A stretch of 64,000 bases of DNA from NCBI RefSeq assembly GCF_902150065.1, contig NC_043996.1, forward strand, positions 16,464,985-16,528,984. Reading direction: 5' to 3'. The position numbers were made by a program, and so were the translations under genes. This stretch comes from Myripristis murdjan. Lineage: Eukaryota; Chordata; Actinopteri; Holocentriformes; Holocentridae. Under the pieces are notes generated by a model. The model was not told the DNA's origin. It saw nothing but the letters and a program-made list of their open reading frames with translations, and made no database searches. Shown in pieces: positions 37,035-49,777 of the stretch (within the stretch, counting starts at the first letter, position 1; each line of letters starts with the position of its first letter).

Positions 37035-39854
37035 CGTGTGCGCACCTATGTGTGCATGTGCATGAGAGAAGGTAGAGCAGGTGAGCCAGCTGTCCTCTCT
37101 GGTGGAGTCTCAGCTGCAGTACCACAGGGAGGCTGTGAAAATCCTGGAGGACCTATCTGAGAGACTCGGCAGAAGGTCAGCACCATAACTGCATTTGTGG
37201 AAGATTGCATACTTTTTGTACATTTAGGCTGTGTCTGCTGGGTTATGGAGTAGGAATGCACAAATAATACATTACTGCAACCTGTGTAACCAAACAGATT
37301 AAGTAAAAGCAAACCTAAAAGGGGTTGTTAAAGAGTTTGGAGACACCATCAGAGAAAACCTGATCAGCCTTAGTTTTTTCATCTGTTCAAGGCTCAAGTG
37401 TTGTTTTCCATTACAGAAATCTAATATCAATCAATTTCAGGTCTGGAAAAATACTTAGAATCAAGTTAATGTGTTTTGATTTATGATAAATTGGTCATCT
37501 TGTATCTAAATTTTAGAACAGGGAAAATTCTTTGATACTCATCGTGTTCAGCCTCATCCCATATATATCAAATCCTTTCTTGTCAGTTCATTGTCAGTTC
37601 AACTAAGTCTTTTTTATTATTATTATTTTTTTTAATTCTGTTCTGGTTGCATACAGAGTGAATGAAGCCCAGTCTCGTCCAAGACGTCAATACACCCACA
37701 AACACAGGCCTTCCCTTGACTTTGGTGAGGCAGAACACTCCAACGGAGGATACACACCTGCACCAACAAACCCTCCAGCCTACTCTGCTGGTAAACCTAG
37801 AACCAACTACTACTTTGAGAGTTGTGTGTCTGTGTCTTTGTCTGTGTATGTGTATAGGTGCAGGCCTGCTTACAAGGAAGTCGTGAGTGTATGTCTTATT
37901 CTTAGTACTGATGTGTGTTCTTCTTCTTGTAACTGAACCAGCCCCAGCAGTATACCCAGGTCCATCCTTCCAAAGAACATCAATGAAGAGCAAACCGCGT
38001 GAGTGTGACAGATGGAGATAGCACAGAGTGGCACTGAGATACAATTCAAGCAGCTTACTAAATTGCACTGATGCTTTCATATGACACATTTGTGTGTATG
38101 TGTATGTGTGTGTGAGAGAAACAGGGTGTATGCATGTCTGTGTGACTGAAGTTTGTTTCAGTAACATTGCTACATGGTGTTTGCTGGGTTCACTAATCCT
38201 CTTGTCTGGGTAAAAGTGAGGCTTGTTAGAAGTGATATTACTCCAATTCCGAGATAGCTACAGCTATCTCCATTTTGACTCCAAACTGTGGCTGTTGTCA
38301 GTGGAATGTTACATTTGTAACTGCATTAGATTCTTATTTTTCACAACCTTTGTTTGCTGAGTTATATGCAGTCAGCCTGCTCACTGATAGATCAGATTCC
38401 TGAGCCTCAAGTACTAGGGCTACTCTGCATGAACTGAAATTAGATACTCAAAGCCAAAGGGGTAACATGTCCTACACTTCATTTGAAGAGCACTGGCTGA
38501 TGCTGAACTGCTCCTTAAATCAGTAAACCCCTTACACTCCTATCTTTTCCAAGTTTCAGTCACCACCTTAGTCAAACACAGGTGAAAATTGGCTACATGT
38601 AAAAACTTGAACATTTTCATTGTGGCAGGAGGGAATAAAATATTTCTGCTGACCAAAATGCCCTCACATACCCCCTTTCCACCACCAAGAAGCGAGTGCT
38701 AGTTTGAGGTTGGTGCTAGTTCAGAGTTGGTTCAACCTGCAAACCCTCTTAAGATCCGGTTTGCTTTTCTGTTGCTAGAGTTGGCTAGAGAGCCACGTCA
38801 TTATGTCACTGTATGCGTCTCCACTTTCCCAGCAACCTTTAACAGACGTGCATATTCGCTGCCACTGTCCCGGTGCCGCAAGCAGGATGTGACAGTAGAA
38901 CAATCTCCTCACAGCAGCTACACCGCAGCAGCAGTGGGCCACCGGCCAGAGGACAGGCAGGATGAAGGAGAACCGCGCAAGGCACTTGCTTGAGAAAACA
39001 CTGTAAAAATGTCAGAAGTTGATATAATCTAGGTTAGTTAATTTGGGAGTCTACTTTTTATCGGCCTTTTATAATAGTGAGCGAGGTATCGACATGGCTG
39101 TTTGAAACACTGTTCTGATCAATAATCCCACCCCCTGCCCCAGACGTAAGTGGTTCTTTGTTGGTTCTTTGTTGTAGACCAGCCAAGAGTTGGTGCCGCT
39201 GTGGAACCAGTTTTCCTGGCCAAGAGCCAGTTCTCTAGCTGTCGAAATGCAAAGAACTGGTTCGAGATTAGGCACTGGCTATGAACCAGCCCACAAACTG
39301 GTTTGGTGGAAAAGGAAAACATTGTTGTTGAGCTTCAGAAGGGTTGTTTCCGCCTCAGCCCAGCTGCACTGGTTACTAACTCAAAAATCTCTCCTGTTTG
39401 AATGAATCTAGTGTTCTGGCCTGTTCCAGACTCCTGGAAACCGTACTGGTGACACACTGACTCAAATCAAATCTTCCTGGAGCAGAATGTACTTTGCTAA
39501 AGGGCAATTCTGCCTATCTCTGTTCCTTAGCCCCTTTCTTTTTTTGTCTCTTATACCATCTTTTACTTTACTTTTATAAACTTTGTTATTTTACTGTTCT
39601 GATTTGTTGTTCTCTCTTTCCCCCTTTATCTCTCCTTGTATCTCCTCTGTTTCTGTCCTTGTCCAGCTGAGCCATGCTGCAAGGCTCTGTATGACTTTGA
39701 GCCAGAAAACGATGGAGAGCTGGGCTTCCGTGAGGGTGACATCATCACCTTGGTCACTCGAATCGATGAGAACTGGTTTGAGGGAACCCTTCACGGACGA
39801 ACGGGATACTTCCCCAACAACTATGTAGAAGTGTTGGTACCACTGCCTAACTAA
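31670..39854 (+). CDS. sh3gl1: Endophilin-A2 (SH3 domain GRB2-like 1), 368 aa, nine coding exons
   Basis: Exons: 31670-31714, 34846-34914, 35091-35307, 35628-35761, 36045-36203, 37072-37175, 37657-37790, 37942-37998, 39667-39854; total 1107 nt, in frame. The length equals human SH3GL1 (368 aa). The N-terminus [15 protein letters not shown] is the amphipathic helix H0. It leads into the N-BAR domain (to about residue 245), with the family blocks [39 protein letters not shown] and [20 protein letters not shown] basic/proline linker follows, then the SH3 domain (about 310-366: [30 protein letters not shown]). Endophilins curve membranes and recruit dynamin and synaptojanin in endocytosis. The sequence matches SH3GL1 better than SH3GL2/3. 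A fish a/b suffix cannot be assigned. Confidence 0.97.
34495..34760. repeat. 133-bp tandem duplication with poly(A) and poly(G) runs in sh3gl1 intron 1
   Basis: The unit starting AAAGGCATAATAATGG at 34495 recurs at 34628 with one visible substitution. Each copy ends in a long A run (34584-34612, 29 bases; 34717-34744, 28 bases) followed by G (6 bases, then 16 bases at 34745-34760). It ends 85 bases before exon 2. It is either a very recent duplication or an assembly artefact at homopolymers. Confidence 0.9.
36961..37045. repeat. (GT)n microsatellite at the sh3gl1 intron 5 acceptor
   Basis: About 70 bases of GT with a few CT units, continuing as GC/GT-rich sequence up to 26 bases before exon 6. 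It occupies the place where the polypyrimidine tract would normally be. Confidence 0.92.
38670..39318. mobile_element. Non-autonomous DNA transposon in sh3gl1 intron 8
   Basis: The left edge reads CCCCCTTTCCACCACCAA and the right edge reads TTTGGTGGAAAAGG, which are inverted copies. Internally the left end has GGTTGGTGCTAGTTC and the right end is rich in GAACCAG/AACTGG words. This is the pattern of a common teleost non-autonomous family with CCCTTTCCACC ends. I could not find a clean target-site duplication. At about 650 bp it has no transposase-like ORF. The hAT or Harbinger assignment is left open. Confidence 0.65.
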
Positions 39855-40530
39855 TACCAGAAAAACTGGACGAGAGAGAGGATGAAAAGGGGGATAATGG
39901 ATTATCAGACAGCAAGTCTCAATAGTCAAAAGTGCCTCTTTTTTAACTTTCCCATGCAGTTGAAGGTTAAACATCTCAAGACAGGGACCTATTTTTTATG
40001 TCTTGCAGCCATCTGAGGAAGGATATGAAAGAAAGGCCTCTTTATGCTATAAGTTGTTTTTTTTTTTAAGAATTGCAGAGGGGGGGATTTTAATCAAAGA
40101 AATGATGGCACAATGTTTGGATGCATTTAACATACCTTAGTCTTCATATTCATTCCCTATGCACCTGTGCACTTTGTACACTACACCTCTCTCACCGGGA
40201 CTGATGAAGAAAGGCTATGAAAGAACTACATGTCTTTACAGGAGACCAGCACTATTCATGAACAGTACAATAAGTGCAAAAAGTTGACACTAATATTGTT
40301 AACCTATTTTATATAGTCACAACATGATGTCATTTATCTCGGTCTTTTGTACTTACATATTGTTCACATTGGCACTACACAACAGACACACACTTAAATT
40401 CATGTGAACACTGTTGCTACACTCCCAGCTATCCCATCATTGTGTTAAGGCTCCTCTAATGTCATCATGGATACTTTGGAGCTAACATGGAGGACTTTGG
40501 CTTTTGTCACTGTTTGGGATTGGCCTCTAC

Positions 40531-40543
40531 TGCCATCTGGTGG
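40531..40543 (-). promoter_or_regulatory. CTCF-like core motif
   Basis: The plus strand reads TGCCATCTGGTGG; the minus strand reads CCACCAGATGGCA, a good match to the CTCF core CCASYAGRKGGC. It is a motif match only. Confidence 0.4.
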
Positions 40544-41710
40544 TTGTAGACCCCAACTCCAGCTATTTATCTGAGTGGCACTGTCTTGTGGCCTTTGTCT
40601 TGTTGTTTTGGACCTGTTTGGGTGCCTTGTCTAAGTTGTTTGCGCCAATCATATTTTTTTGATATATGCATACATATTTAATTAAGCTTAAGAAATACTT
40701 GGCAGTGAATATGGAGGCACTCCTGCAACCAGTCAGCAGTTAGCAGTGACTGACTGTATCTCTAGTCTTTTTTGTTTGTTTGTCTGTCTGTTTGTTTGTT
40801 TTTCTCATACAAATGCTGGCCAGGGAAACTATGCAGTATGTTCCCATAGATAGACTATGATAATTCCCGACTACAAAGTTGTTTTTCACAAGGGATTTAA
40901 GGGATTTTTAAAGTATTTTGAAGCTTATGCACAATTCAAGTTTTTGGAAATGGCCCTCTTTTGTTTTGAATATCACTGTTTCTGGCGGTTGTTGCTAAAC
41001 TGTGTGTGTCATTGATTTAAAATAGCTCTTTCAAGAACTGATGCCAAAAAATGATTGCACAATTAATTTTCAAGTTGCAAGAGGCTGCAGTTTTTCATCA
41101 GAATGAACCATGTTTCAGACAGCCTCTGTCAGTTATTCTGGTGCTATGCATTATCCCTGTGATAAAAATCAAGTTACACATTGGAAAAGTTAGTTCATTA
41201 TGTTCAAACTGGGCAAATTAGAAAAAACATTTTCTCCTAAAATATTTTCCTACATTTTTTTTTCCAAGAAAAAAGGAAATTACATTGTTCAGCAAAAATG
41301 ACATTACTTGATTTTGTCTATATTTTGCAGCATTATGCCAAAGCCATAAGCAAGCAGCCTTGAGTTTCTCAGTTTCCTCAGGCTCCATTGATACTGCTGG
41401 CAGTGTCACTGACAAAGTTACCCAGATGTTTGCAAATTCATTTTCTGTCTGTGAACTTAATTTTGTTTCAGTGCTGCTCGGGGTGGCAGTGACACAGGGA
41501 CCAATACTTTGGTTCTGATCGTGATCAGGTTTCTTCAGTGCTCAAGCTTATAATTTCGAGGCTGAAAATTTAGTTGACAAGTGTTTGATGCTTTGTGCCT
41601 GCCTGCTTGTATTTTCAGGCTGAAACTGAGCACATGACCTAGCAGAAAATGCTGTCTCCTTGCTATTGTGTGCAAGCTTTATATGCTGACTGTCTCTGAT
41701 TTCAGCTTCA

Positions 41711-41716
41711 AATAAA
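41711..41716 (+). terminator. Poly(A) signal of sh3gl1
   Basis: AATAAA 1857 bases after the stop. A second signal at 42720-42725 (AATAAA) could serve a longer transcript. Confidence 0.55.
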
Positions 41717-41735
41717 CCTATTACAAGGAGACTCT

Positions 41736-42522
41736 GAACTGTGAAGATTTATGCTGTTCACAAAAACGCCAGCTATCTCCCTCTGTAATGATCCCCTTAT
41801 TAGACCACCCCCTTCCCATTCATCTCTCCCATCTCTATTTGAACTGGAAGCGGAACAGACAGGTCTTTTCAGTACAAAAGGGCACACAGCAGTGGATTAT
41901 GCCCTGCCCCCATCAGTATTTATTCACCACCTGCCCCTGTACCCCTACCCTCTTTCTCATTCTCTGCCCTATCCCATCCCAGTGGCGCCTCTTAAGCCTA
42001 ACCCCTCCTTTCCTAGTCCATCCCTGGAACTATCCTCTCATCATTAGTGATGAATGGGTCTCTTAAAGTTATGTGTGCATCTCTTGTGTCTTATTCATGT
42101 GAAATGAAGGGTCCTGGGGTTTTGCTGTGCTGAGTAATACTTAATGTGGTTCAGGTGTGGGTTAACATGCCTCATTAGACTAAATCAAAAGCTCGGGGTG
42201 TGGGAAGGGCAAGGGGCTCTGGTTGGGCTACAGCAAATAGCTCCTATCATTGATAATGAATGATGTCATGGAACAAAGGGCTAAGATCAATTTTTGTCAC
42301 ATCATTATCCTAATGTTGTGACTAATATTAATTGTAACACTACATTCTGTGGTGGGTGATACTGCATCAAACCTAGAAGTGTATGGACTTTGCAGTACTG
42401 ATGACAGAAGTATTATCTGACTCTAGCTTTATTTTAGTGTGTGCATTATTATGGAATGTTCATTGTAAAATGTTATTGTTTTGCATGTGTCTTCATTATA
42501 GCCTCTGTGTCTGCCTTAAGCA

Positions 42523-42569
<47 letters not shown>

Positions 42570-43003
42570 GTTAACTGTGATGTTCTGTGGGGAGACTAAA
42601 AATGGGATTATCCTGGATTATCTTAAGGGTATATGGATTACCTCTGTACTATGTATAATCTCTAATGTATATTTTTGTAACTATGTGAAGGGGAATGGAT
42701 GCCGCTCATTCACTTCTTAAATAAATATGAATTAATTTGGTCGCAAGTGTGTCATTTACAGGCCATTGTTACAAGTTAATTGGTTTGAACTGATATGGTT
42801 ATGTCTCTTAACATCAGTCATTTTAACATTCCATAGTCCTTAATGGGTCCCTTGCTATAAAGCTGTAATTGATTCATCCCCAGATTCATCATACATAATT
42901 TCATTTACTTTTATTCCCTCAAGTGCTTTTGCTCAAGAAACAGATTTATACTTAAGCAGACGTACGTCCACCATCCACATTTTAATCTGCACAGGCCGTC
43001 TGT
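41736..43003. other. Intergenic spacer between sh3gl1 and stap2
   Basis: Contains a long T run (42529-42568) and nothing coding that I recognise. The open frames near 41751-42066 are pyrimidine-rich and have no domain. Confidence 0.6.
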
Positions 43004-43141
43004 ATGACAACCAGACACCGCAGGCTACACCAGCCAGCTGTTGGATTATTTCCACAGCACTATCTCATCGGGGAAGGCGTGTCACTCCCCGAATCACTCG
43101 GCGCCCCTTTGTCCTCGGTCGGTGCCCAGCCAGCGACACTC

Positions 43142-46100
43142 ATGGCGGCTGCACCCGTCAAGCAGCGCTCCGGGCCAGGGGGACCCCGGGCGCAGCTCCC
43201 GCCCTGCTATTATGAAGGCTACCTGGAGAAGCGCGGACCGAAAGAAAAGGTGGGTTCAAGCGTTGCTGAGCAAGTGCCATGTTGTTTCAGAGCATATTGT
43301 GGTGGTCAGTGTGTGGAGCACCGGCTTATCCTCCCATTCCAGAGAGCTGTCAACTTCCTTATTGTGTTAGAATGGGCGAGGCGAGATTACGCCGGTGCTG
43401 CGGGGGATTTCTCTCCACATAGCGGATTGCAGATTTGTTTCCCCATTGTGCGTGGTTTTATAAATATTTCAGCTATAAAGCATGCAACCATTCATAAATG
43501 AGTCATGGCGTATATTTGTCAAAGCCCGACTGCTGGTTGTTGACAAAATCCAGCATGTGATTTAAATCCCACATCAGAATCAGTCTGCAGCTCATGTCTT
43601 TCCTAAGCATCCTATTTCGTCCCTCATGTATGTATGCTGTGCATCTTCATCACTGTCTGAATTCATTGCATGCACACTGAAATATGGAAAACTGTTCTTT
43701 TGACATTTTTGATAATTGTCAGGCTTGTGCCAGAATCCCACAAAGTTTTAAATGCAGAAATTGACAGGATGTCTTGAAGAGCCATGTGGGTGTTAAAAGA
43801 TATAAATGGAAGGTGATGCACAAAGAGGGGGGTGCTTGTCCCTACTACTTCTCCCCAACCCCCTTCTCTCACTAGGGGGCTTATTTTAATCAGACATACA
43901 GACATGTAATTTGAGAGCCTGGCTCAGGTGCAGGTTATTGCAGTGATCCATGGCTACAGATTGACAACAGCTGAGCTTCAGTCACTATCCATCTCCTGGG
44001 ACAGGAAATGTGGGAGTAACTAAAAATGAGAAGATCCATTACACAGATGGTGAAAAACAGTACTGTGTTTGTCATAAAACCTTTCTTTTACACCCATGCC
44101 TCTTTTTGTGTGTGTGTCAATCTGTTTTTATAATTAACAGGCATCCAGGCGACTGTGGACCTGCCTGTGTGGCAATGCACTGTTTTTCTTCAATAATGCT
44201 AAGGACGCTCATGTAAGTTCTGACTGAGAAAGATGCCATTTTCGTTAGGGTGTAATGTGACATGCTGATACACATATGTGCATTTGTATGTGTGTTTTAA
44301 AGTATGTGGAGAAGCTGGACCTCAGCGGCTTTGTGTCCCTGAAGGACGACTGTAGCCGAGACAGGAACCTGGAGGCAGCCAGACTCATCCTGCGCATGAA
44401 GGATGGAGAGACTAAACTTACAGTAACGTAACACACACCGTCCCTCATCCGAACACCCATACTCTATGCACCGCTTTGAATAGAGTAACGTCACCCTCGT
44501 GTTTTTCAGGCACCCAATCTAGAATCCAGGGAGCTGTGGAAGGGTTTCCTCTACTCTGTTATAGACGTAAGTGACCTGTGCTTTTTTTCTACACACACAC
44601 AGCTGCAGTACACCTACAAGATTTGCACGCCTGTACCAAGTTGTCATTGCCATTGCATTATGATTAATTCTCCTCTCTTATGGAAGCTGAATGTCCCGGC
44701 GTGCCTCACCTTGCTGCCCGGCCAGCTGCAGATGCTGAGGGAGGTGGTGGACAAAGAAAGGTCCAGGCGGAGAACACGCACTCCTGCACGAGCTCCTCCC
44801 TCACCTCTGTCTGTGCCTTTAGTAGGAGAGATCCCACCGTGAGTGCCAAGTTATTTGCTACTTATAGTTATTTATTTACTCCTTCATCACAAGCATCTCC
44901 CTGAAGGACTTTACAAACTATATCACGTACGGCACATTTACTGCACGTCATACCAAATTACATCACTGTGTATAAACAGTACATATACTATACTTCTTCA
45001 TATATGTGAAACATATACTACATCTTCATCTATGTCACTGCATCAACCCACTCACACCATTGGGGAATTAAATTAAATATTAACGGGCAGAAAGAGTATC
45101 TTCTTAACCATACTGCTCAAGTAAAAATACAACTACCACTTAAAAACCTACTCAAGCAGAATTAAAAATCAGTTTATTTAAAACATACTCATTGCAGGTT
45201 ACTGAGTTACTTTTCTTCAGAAAAAGGAACAGTGTCACATTGTGTTTCTTCCGGTACCATTTTAACTGGATGAGAGGACAGATTAGATTCTTATGAAAAA
45301 AAGAAAGAAAAAAAGGAGGAAAATGAAAGTGTGCAAACAAAGTAACACCAGCTTACACTTCCCTTTTTTGCTGACCAAATGTGAGTGCCTCCACAACTGG
45401 CCATTTTACAATAGTTTAGTTTCTGCTGCTCAAGGAGAGCAAGCCCTCTGAACTGTGTGTGATTTGAAATGGAGCTAGGTAACTTGAATTAGAATAATTT
45501 CATATTGTTTGACATTTAGTTATGTAGACATTAATTACTGACTAAAATACTCACAACAAGTACAAGGGCAAAAAACAAAAAAAAATTCAGTCACACAAAT
45601 GAGAGTAAACGCAATTAGTTGCCTAGACCCCCGCATATTACCATTAGTATGTGTGCATGACTGTGTTACTAATTTGCACGTGTGTGTGTGTGCGTTGCGG
45701 CATGCAGATGTTTCCGACCGGTGTCTCGAACAGAGGCTGAGGTCCTGTTGGAGCGACATCCAGACTGTGGCAACATGCTGCTCCGTCCAGGCAGAGATGG
45801 ATGCTCCCTGGCTGTCACCACTCGACAGGACCTCAACGGGTAACACCGGACGCACACCAGGATACCACAGCTATAAATATCAGTGTCTGACATGACAATA
45901 TTCTCAGTGTTACATGCTTCCTATTTCTTTCTGTTTTTCTTCCCCTCTCTAGATCAGTGTTCAGACACTACCGTGTGACTCAAAGAGACCAAGGAGGCTA
46001 TGTCATTGATGTAGAAAATCCAGTAAGTCCATGACACACACAACACTTGAGCTGATTCGGTTCAGCCCTGTTCAAATTATGTGGTATGTAATGCTTACAC

Positions 46101-47908
46101 ACATAACTGACTTTGGACATTTTGTTCAGCTTGGAATGAAAAGATCCTTGTTTTTTGATCAAAGTTTAGTTTATCTGTTTTCGTGCTCTTTCAATGTTAC
46201 ATACTCACAGAAAACACAGGTTTTATGCAAGTTTTGCCAGCTGGTAGGTAAAATTGATCTCTCAGATTGATATCTCACAAGTCTGTTCCTCCCCGATAAA
46301 ACTTTACAATTCCAAGCTCCATTTTATCTGCTGTCAGAAAAAAAACATCAGTTCTAAAGTGTCAGCTTGTCAGAAAGAAAAACAGCTGGATCTTCAGACT
46401 CTTGGATATTTTTCAAAGTAAAAAAAAAATTTGTGGGTCTCTCACAGGCGTGGGCGGCATATTGATATGACATAAATGTTGTGAAATGAGACTAGATATG
46501 GATTAGGATTATGGATATTGTATAACTGTAATATGGCATAAGCATAGTTTGGGTTTTAAAGCCTGCAGTACAGTAATGGGATGCAATTTTCTGACCTTAA
46601 ACTGTTAAAGCTGTTCTGTTATTTCCTTCTAGCTGCTTGGTCATCATATCCACATTTTACTAACAATTGTTCGTCAAAAATATCTTGTGTGCAAATGTCT
46701 CTTGAAAGCACGAGTAGATATCCCCACAGTATTGTCACAATATTGATATGAAGGAATTCATTCAAAGATACTGTGATATTTGATTTTGTCCATATGGCCC
46801 ATAAGTCAGCACATGATTTATTTCAAGAAAAACTAGAGTAACATGTTGATATGACAACAGCAATAAATGCTCGATGTCTTGGTACCAGTCTGGTAACACA
46901 TGAAGCTTTGAATCAGACACTGCATCAGGTTTCTGTTTTTCCTCTCTAGATTCCCTGTGCTACTCTTCATGAGGTCATTGATGCTCTGGTAGAGAAGACG
47001 GCAGGGGCGCTGCAGCCTTTCCTGCTGGAGGAGCCTTATGAGGAGAATATCAGTGAGACGTGCATGCAACACACACACATTCCCTACCTTGGAATCTGTT
47101 TTCCTCCTATCTCTGAGTGTTACAAGTAATCTGTATGGCTGACAGTGTTAAACTATTTGTCATCACCAGCGTATGTTTCCTCCAATGATGAGAATGGAGA
47201 GAGGATCCTCCACACTGCCCCGTCCAGCCCTCTGCCAAGAGCTCCTGCCCTGCCGCCAAAACAAGGTATTTCCCTTTTACTTGGCCAGCACACAACAAGA
47301 TAGACAGACACAACAATGCTGACTGATTTCTTTCTTTGGAGCAGATCGCTGGTCCACTAAACCTCTGTCCAGGTCCCCCGCCCCCGACCGCCGCATCCTG
47401 ACATCACCGGTACCATCCTCACCCACCAATCCGATGAGACGACTCATCCTCTCCCCTTCACCTCTTGCACAGAGTGAGTGGAAGTTGTCCTGACCTACTG
47501 CATCTGATAAAAGGCAGTAAAAAAAAAACAGCACATCAAAAATAAGAAAAAGACTTCACATCTTGTGCAACAATTTATTAGTCATGTTGACATGTCATGA
47601 TGCGCTGGTGAACCTGTGATTTGCGTCAGCAGTTTTGGCCCAGAAAACAAATTGGTGCATTAGTGGTGAAGTCTGTCTTTTTCATATTTCCGATGTGCTG
47701 CGTTTTTCCTGCAGTTTGAATGTTGAACTAGTTCAGCACTCAGTTACACTGGCGAGGAAGTGCACTACATCCAGTGCTATCTATTGCATCTGATATCTGT
47801 ACTGACACTGTTATTACCAGCTCTGTTTACACTTTGTTTTATGCCTCAACAGCACTCAACGAAGAACTCAAAATGAAGCTGGAGAAGAGACGAGCCAGTC
47901 AGGAGTGA
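43142..47908 (+). CDS. stap2: Signal-transducing adaptor protein 2 (PH-SH2 adaptor), 364 aa, eleven exons
   Basis: Exons: 43142-43249, 44141-44212, 44303-44422, 44510-44566, 44687-44838, 45708-45839, 45953-46022, 46950-47052, 47170-47265, 47345-47473, 47853-47908; total 1095 nt, in frame. The PH domain (about 22-130) opens with CYYEGYLEKRGP, as in human STAP2 (HYYESFLEKKGP), and holds LESRELWKGFLYSVIDL and LTLLPGQL. The SH2 domain (about 171-262) has EVLLERHPDCGNMLLRPG with phosphotyrosine-binding R196, then VTTRQ and RHYRV. The tail is proline-rich and ends LNEELKMKLEKRRASQE, like the human QKKLEKRRALEH. STAP2 is a cytoplasmic adaptor in cytokine and kinase signalling. Oddity: the tail has no YxxQ motif, which human STAP2 uses to bind STAT3. 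An in-frame ATG 138 bases upstream (43004) could add 46 residues; I chose 43142 because its N-terminal length matches human. Confidence 0.93.
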
Positions 47909-48974
47909 CATACGAAAGCAGCACAACCAATAAGGAATAACTTCCTGTCACAGCTCAGCCAATCCTCAGTGCCAAACTAACAAACCCCTTCTTGCCGCAG
48001 CTATATATTCATCCTGTGCCTTCTGGATGGAAGACAAGTGACTACAAACTGCCACCACCTTTGGTTGTGGAGAGCTTCAGGATGTTCTTGGTTTTGTTCT
48101 TCTTCTGGTTTTGCCACTGTATGAAGGTGTCTGCAAGTCAGTTCTGTTCATGCTGGACTGGAATCAGTGGCTCTACATCAAACAACACTGTTTTGTTAAC
48201 ACTGGATTAGACTGATGTAACACCTCACAAAATGCTGCCTATCTTGAGTGGCTAATGATCTACTTGAGCTTCGTCCAGCAGCGCAACACTGTTACAAACT
48301 GCCTACAAACAAAAACTGTGCCATAATGAACAATTTCCCTTATGAATACAATCCTTAACAATACTGAATCAATATGACGGGCAGCTTAAAGCTTACTGGA
48401 GAAGCACAGACAAAATTCAGACACACAACTGAGCATTCTGTTTGAGCCCATGGCTGCTGATGTTACCGCTATTATGCTGGAAACAAGGAAAGAACCGAAC
48501 CACAAATAGCAAAGGCCAACCCCGGAGAGACAGTTACCTGAGGACACTACATCTGCTCCGGGAGAAAAAACAAGCCAGGAACACTTTAGTTTCAGCTCAT
48601 TAACACTCCTGATTCACCTAATTAAGTGTGACATGATTACAAATTAGCTGAATACAAGAGAAGTGTTTGAAGCTGAAGCCTGCACAGTCCCTGGCTTGTC
48701 AGGAGCAGACCGGACTGCTGATGCAGAGTGGTATTCCTGATTATTTATCATCCACTAATATATTGTTGGTACAGTCATACTACTGTGGCTCTTTAATGAC
48801 TCGACGTAAGTCTTTACTGTATTGTTGGTGCCGAATTTCAAGTGACTCCTTAATTCTCTGCTACTGTGTATGTGTACTGTATGGTGCTATACCTCACCAG
48901 TGCTCAGACCTCGTTGGAAACTGTAAGTGATATATTGTAATTGCCAGTCAATCCACTGTGTTCATATGTAAAGG

Positions 48975-48987
48975 TGCCCTCTAGTGG
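48975..48987 (-). promoter_or_regulatory. CTCF-like core motif
   Basis: The minus strand reads CCACTAGAGGGCA, close to the CTCF core. It has the same orientation as the site at 40531. Confidence 0.4.
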
Positions 48988-49722
48988 ACTGACTGTCGCC
49001 AAGCCTGTTTAATGTGAAACCTTATCAGCACACAGCAGGAACAAAACCATGTGTGGGTACAGATTAAATGTTTTTATATCGTAAGCCTAACATGGCAAAA
49101 TCACTGAATCTGATTCACATCTGCACATAAAAAGTGAAGTTTACAATACTGTGTGAATTCAGTATCGGAGAGACCAGACTTTTGGCTTTGTAGCCTACCA
49201 TTTTACACCATGCTGTACTCACACCCTACCTCTCTGTCTTGTACAACAGGCTTATCATTAGTGCAGGTCCCAAACACTGAAAACAATACAAAAGGTATTT
49301 CTCTATGAAAAAAAAACTTCATTTTTGACATTATTGCTGTCACTTGGCCCATCCCTGTAGATACTGTATGTATTAAGTGTTTAAGCACTGGAGGTCAGCT
49401 CTTGTGTGTGTGTAGATGTATATAATGTGTTGTGTCTATTTTGTCACTACTATCAAAAAATCGTGTTCTTTGTCAAATATTGAGGGCATTAAATTGGTTA
49501 TGCATGGATATTATTTATTTATTGGTGAACTGATATGCCATGTGGGCCTCACCACGTTTCTTAATGCACATGCCAGCTTTTTATGTTGCAGATTCAGCAC
49601 CTTAACTGTCAGTAACAGAGACGTTACTCTTAGTTTTCTGCAACAAATTCAAAATACAGATTCAATGTATTTCTCCATATTTAAAGCTTATTATTTTCAT
49701 CAATTTTGCAAAAAACGTATTA

Positions 49723-49728
49723 AATAAA
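49723..49728 (+). terminator. Poly(A) signal of stap2
   Basis: AATAAA followed by a T-rich stretch within 40 bases. A perfect hairpin lies 50 bases further on (49778-49812). Confidence 0.55.
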
Positions 49729-49777
49729 CAACAATATATAAGTTAAAATATGGTTATTTTTGTAACATGTTAAGAAG

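Larger units (their letters stand above)
39855..41735 (+). other. 3' UTR of sh3gl1
   Basis: About 1.9 kb from the stop codon to the AATAAA at 41711-41716. It contains a CTCF-type core on the minus strand (40531-40543) and a TTTG/TCTG repeat near 40770-40800. No other gene is seen. Confidence 0.65.
47909..49735 (+). other. 3' UTR of stap2
   Basis: About 1.8 kb from the stop to AATAAA at 49723-49728. It contains a CTCF-type core on the minus strand at 48975-48987 (TGCCCTCTAGTGG). Small open frames in it show no domain. Confidence 0.6.

Noticed and set aside
37583-38167. 194-aa minus-strand ORF
   Set aside because: Overlaps two sh3gl1 exons and introns in antisense; no domain.
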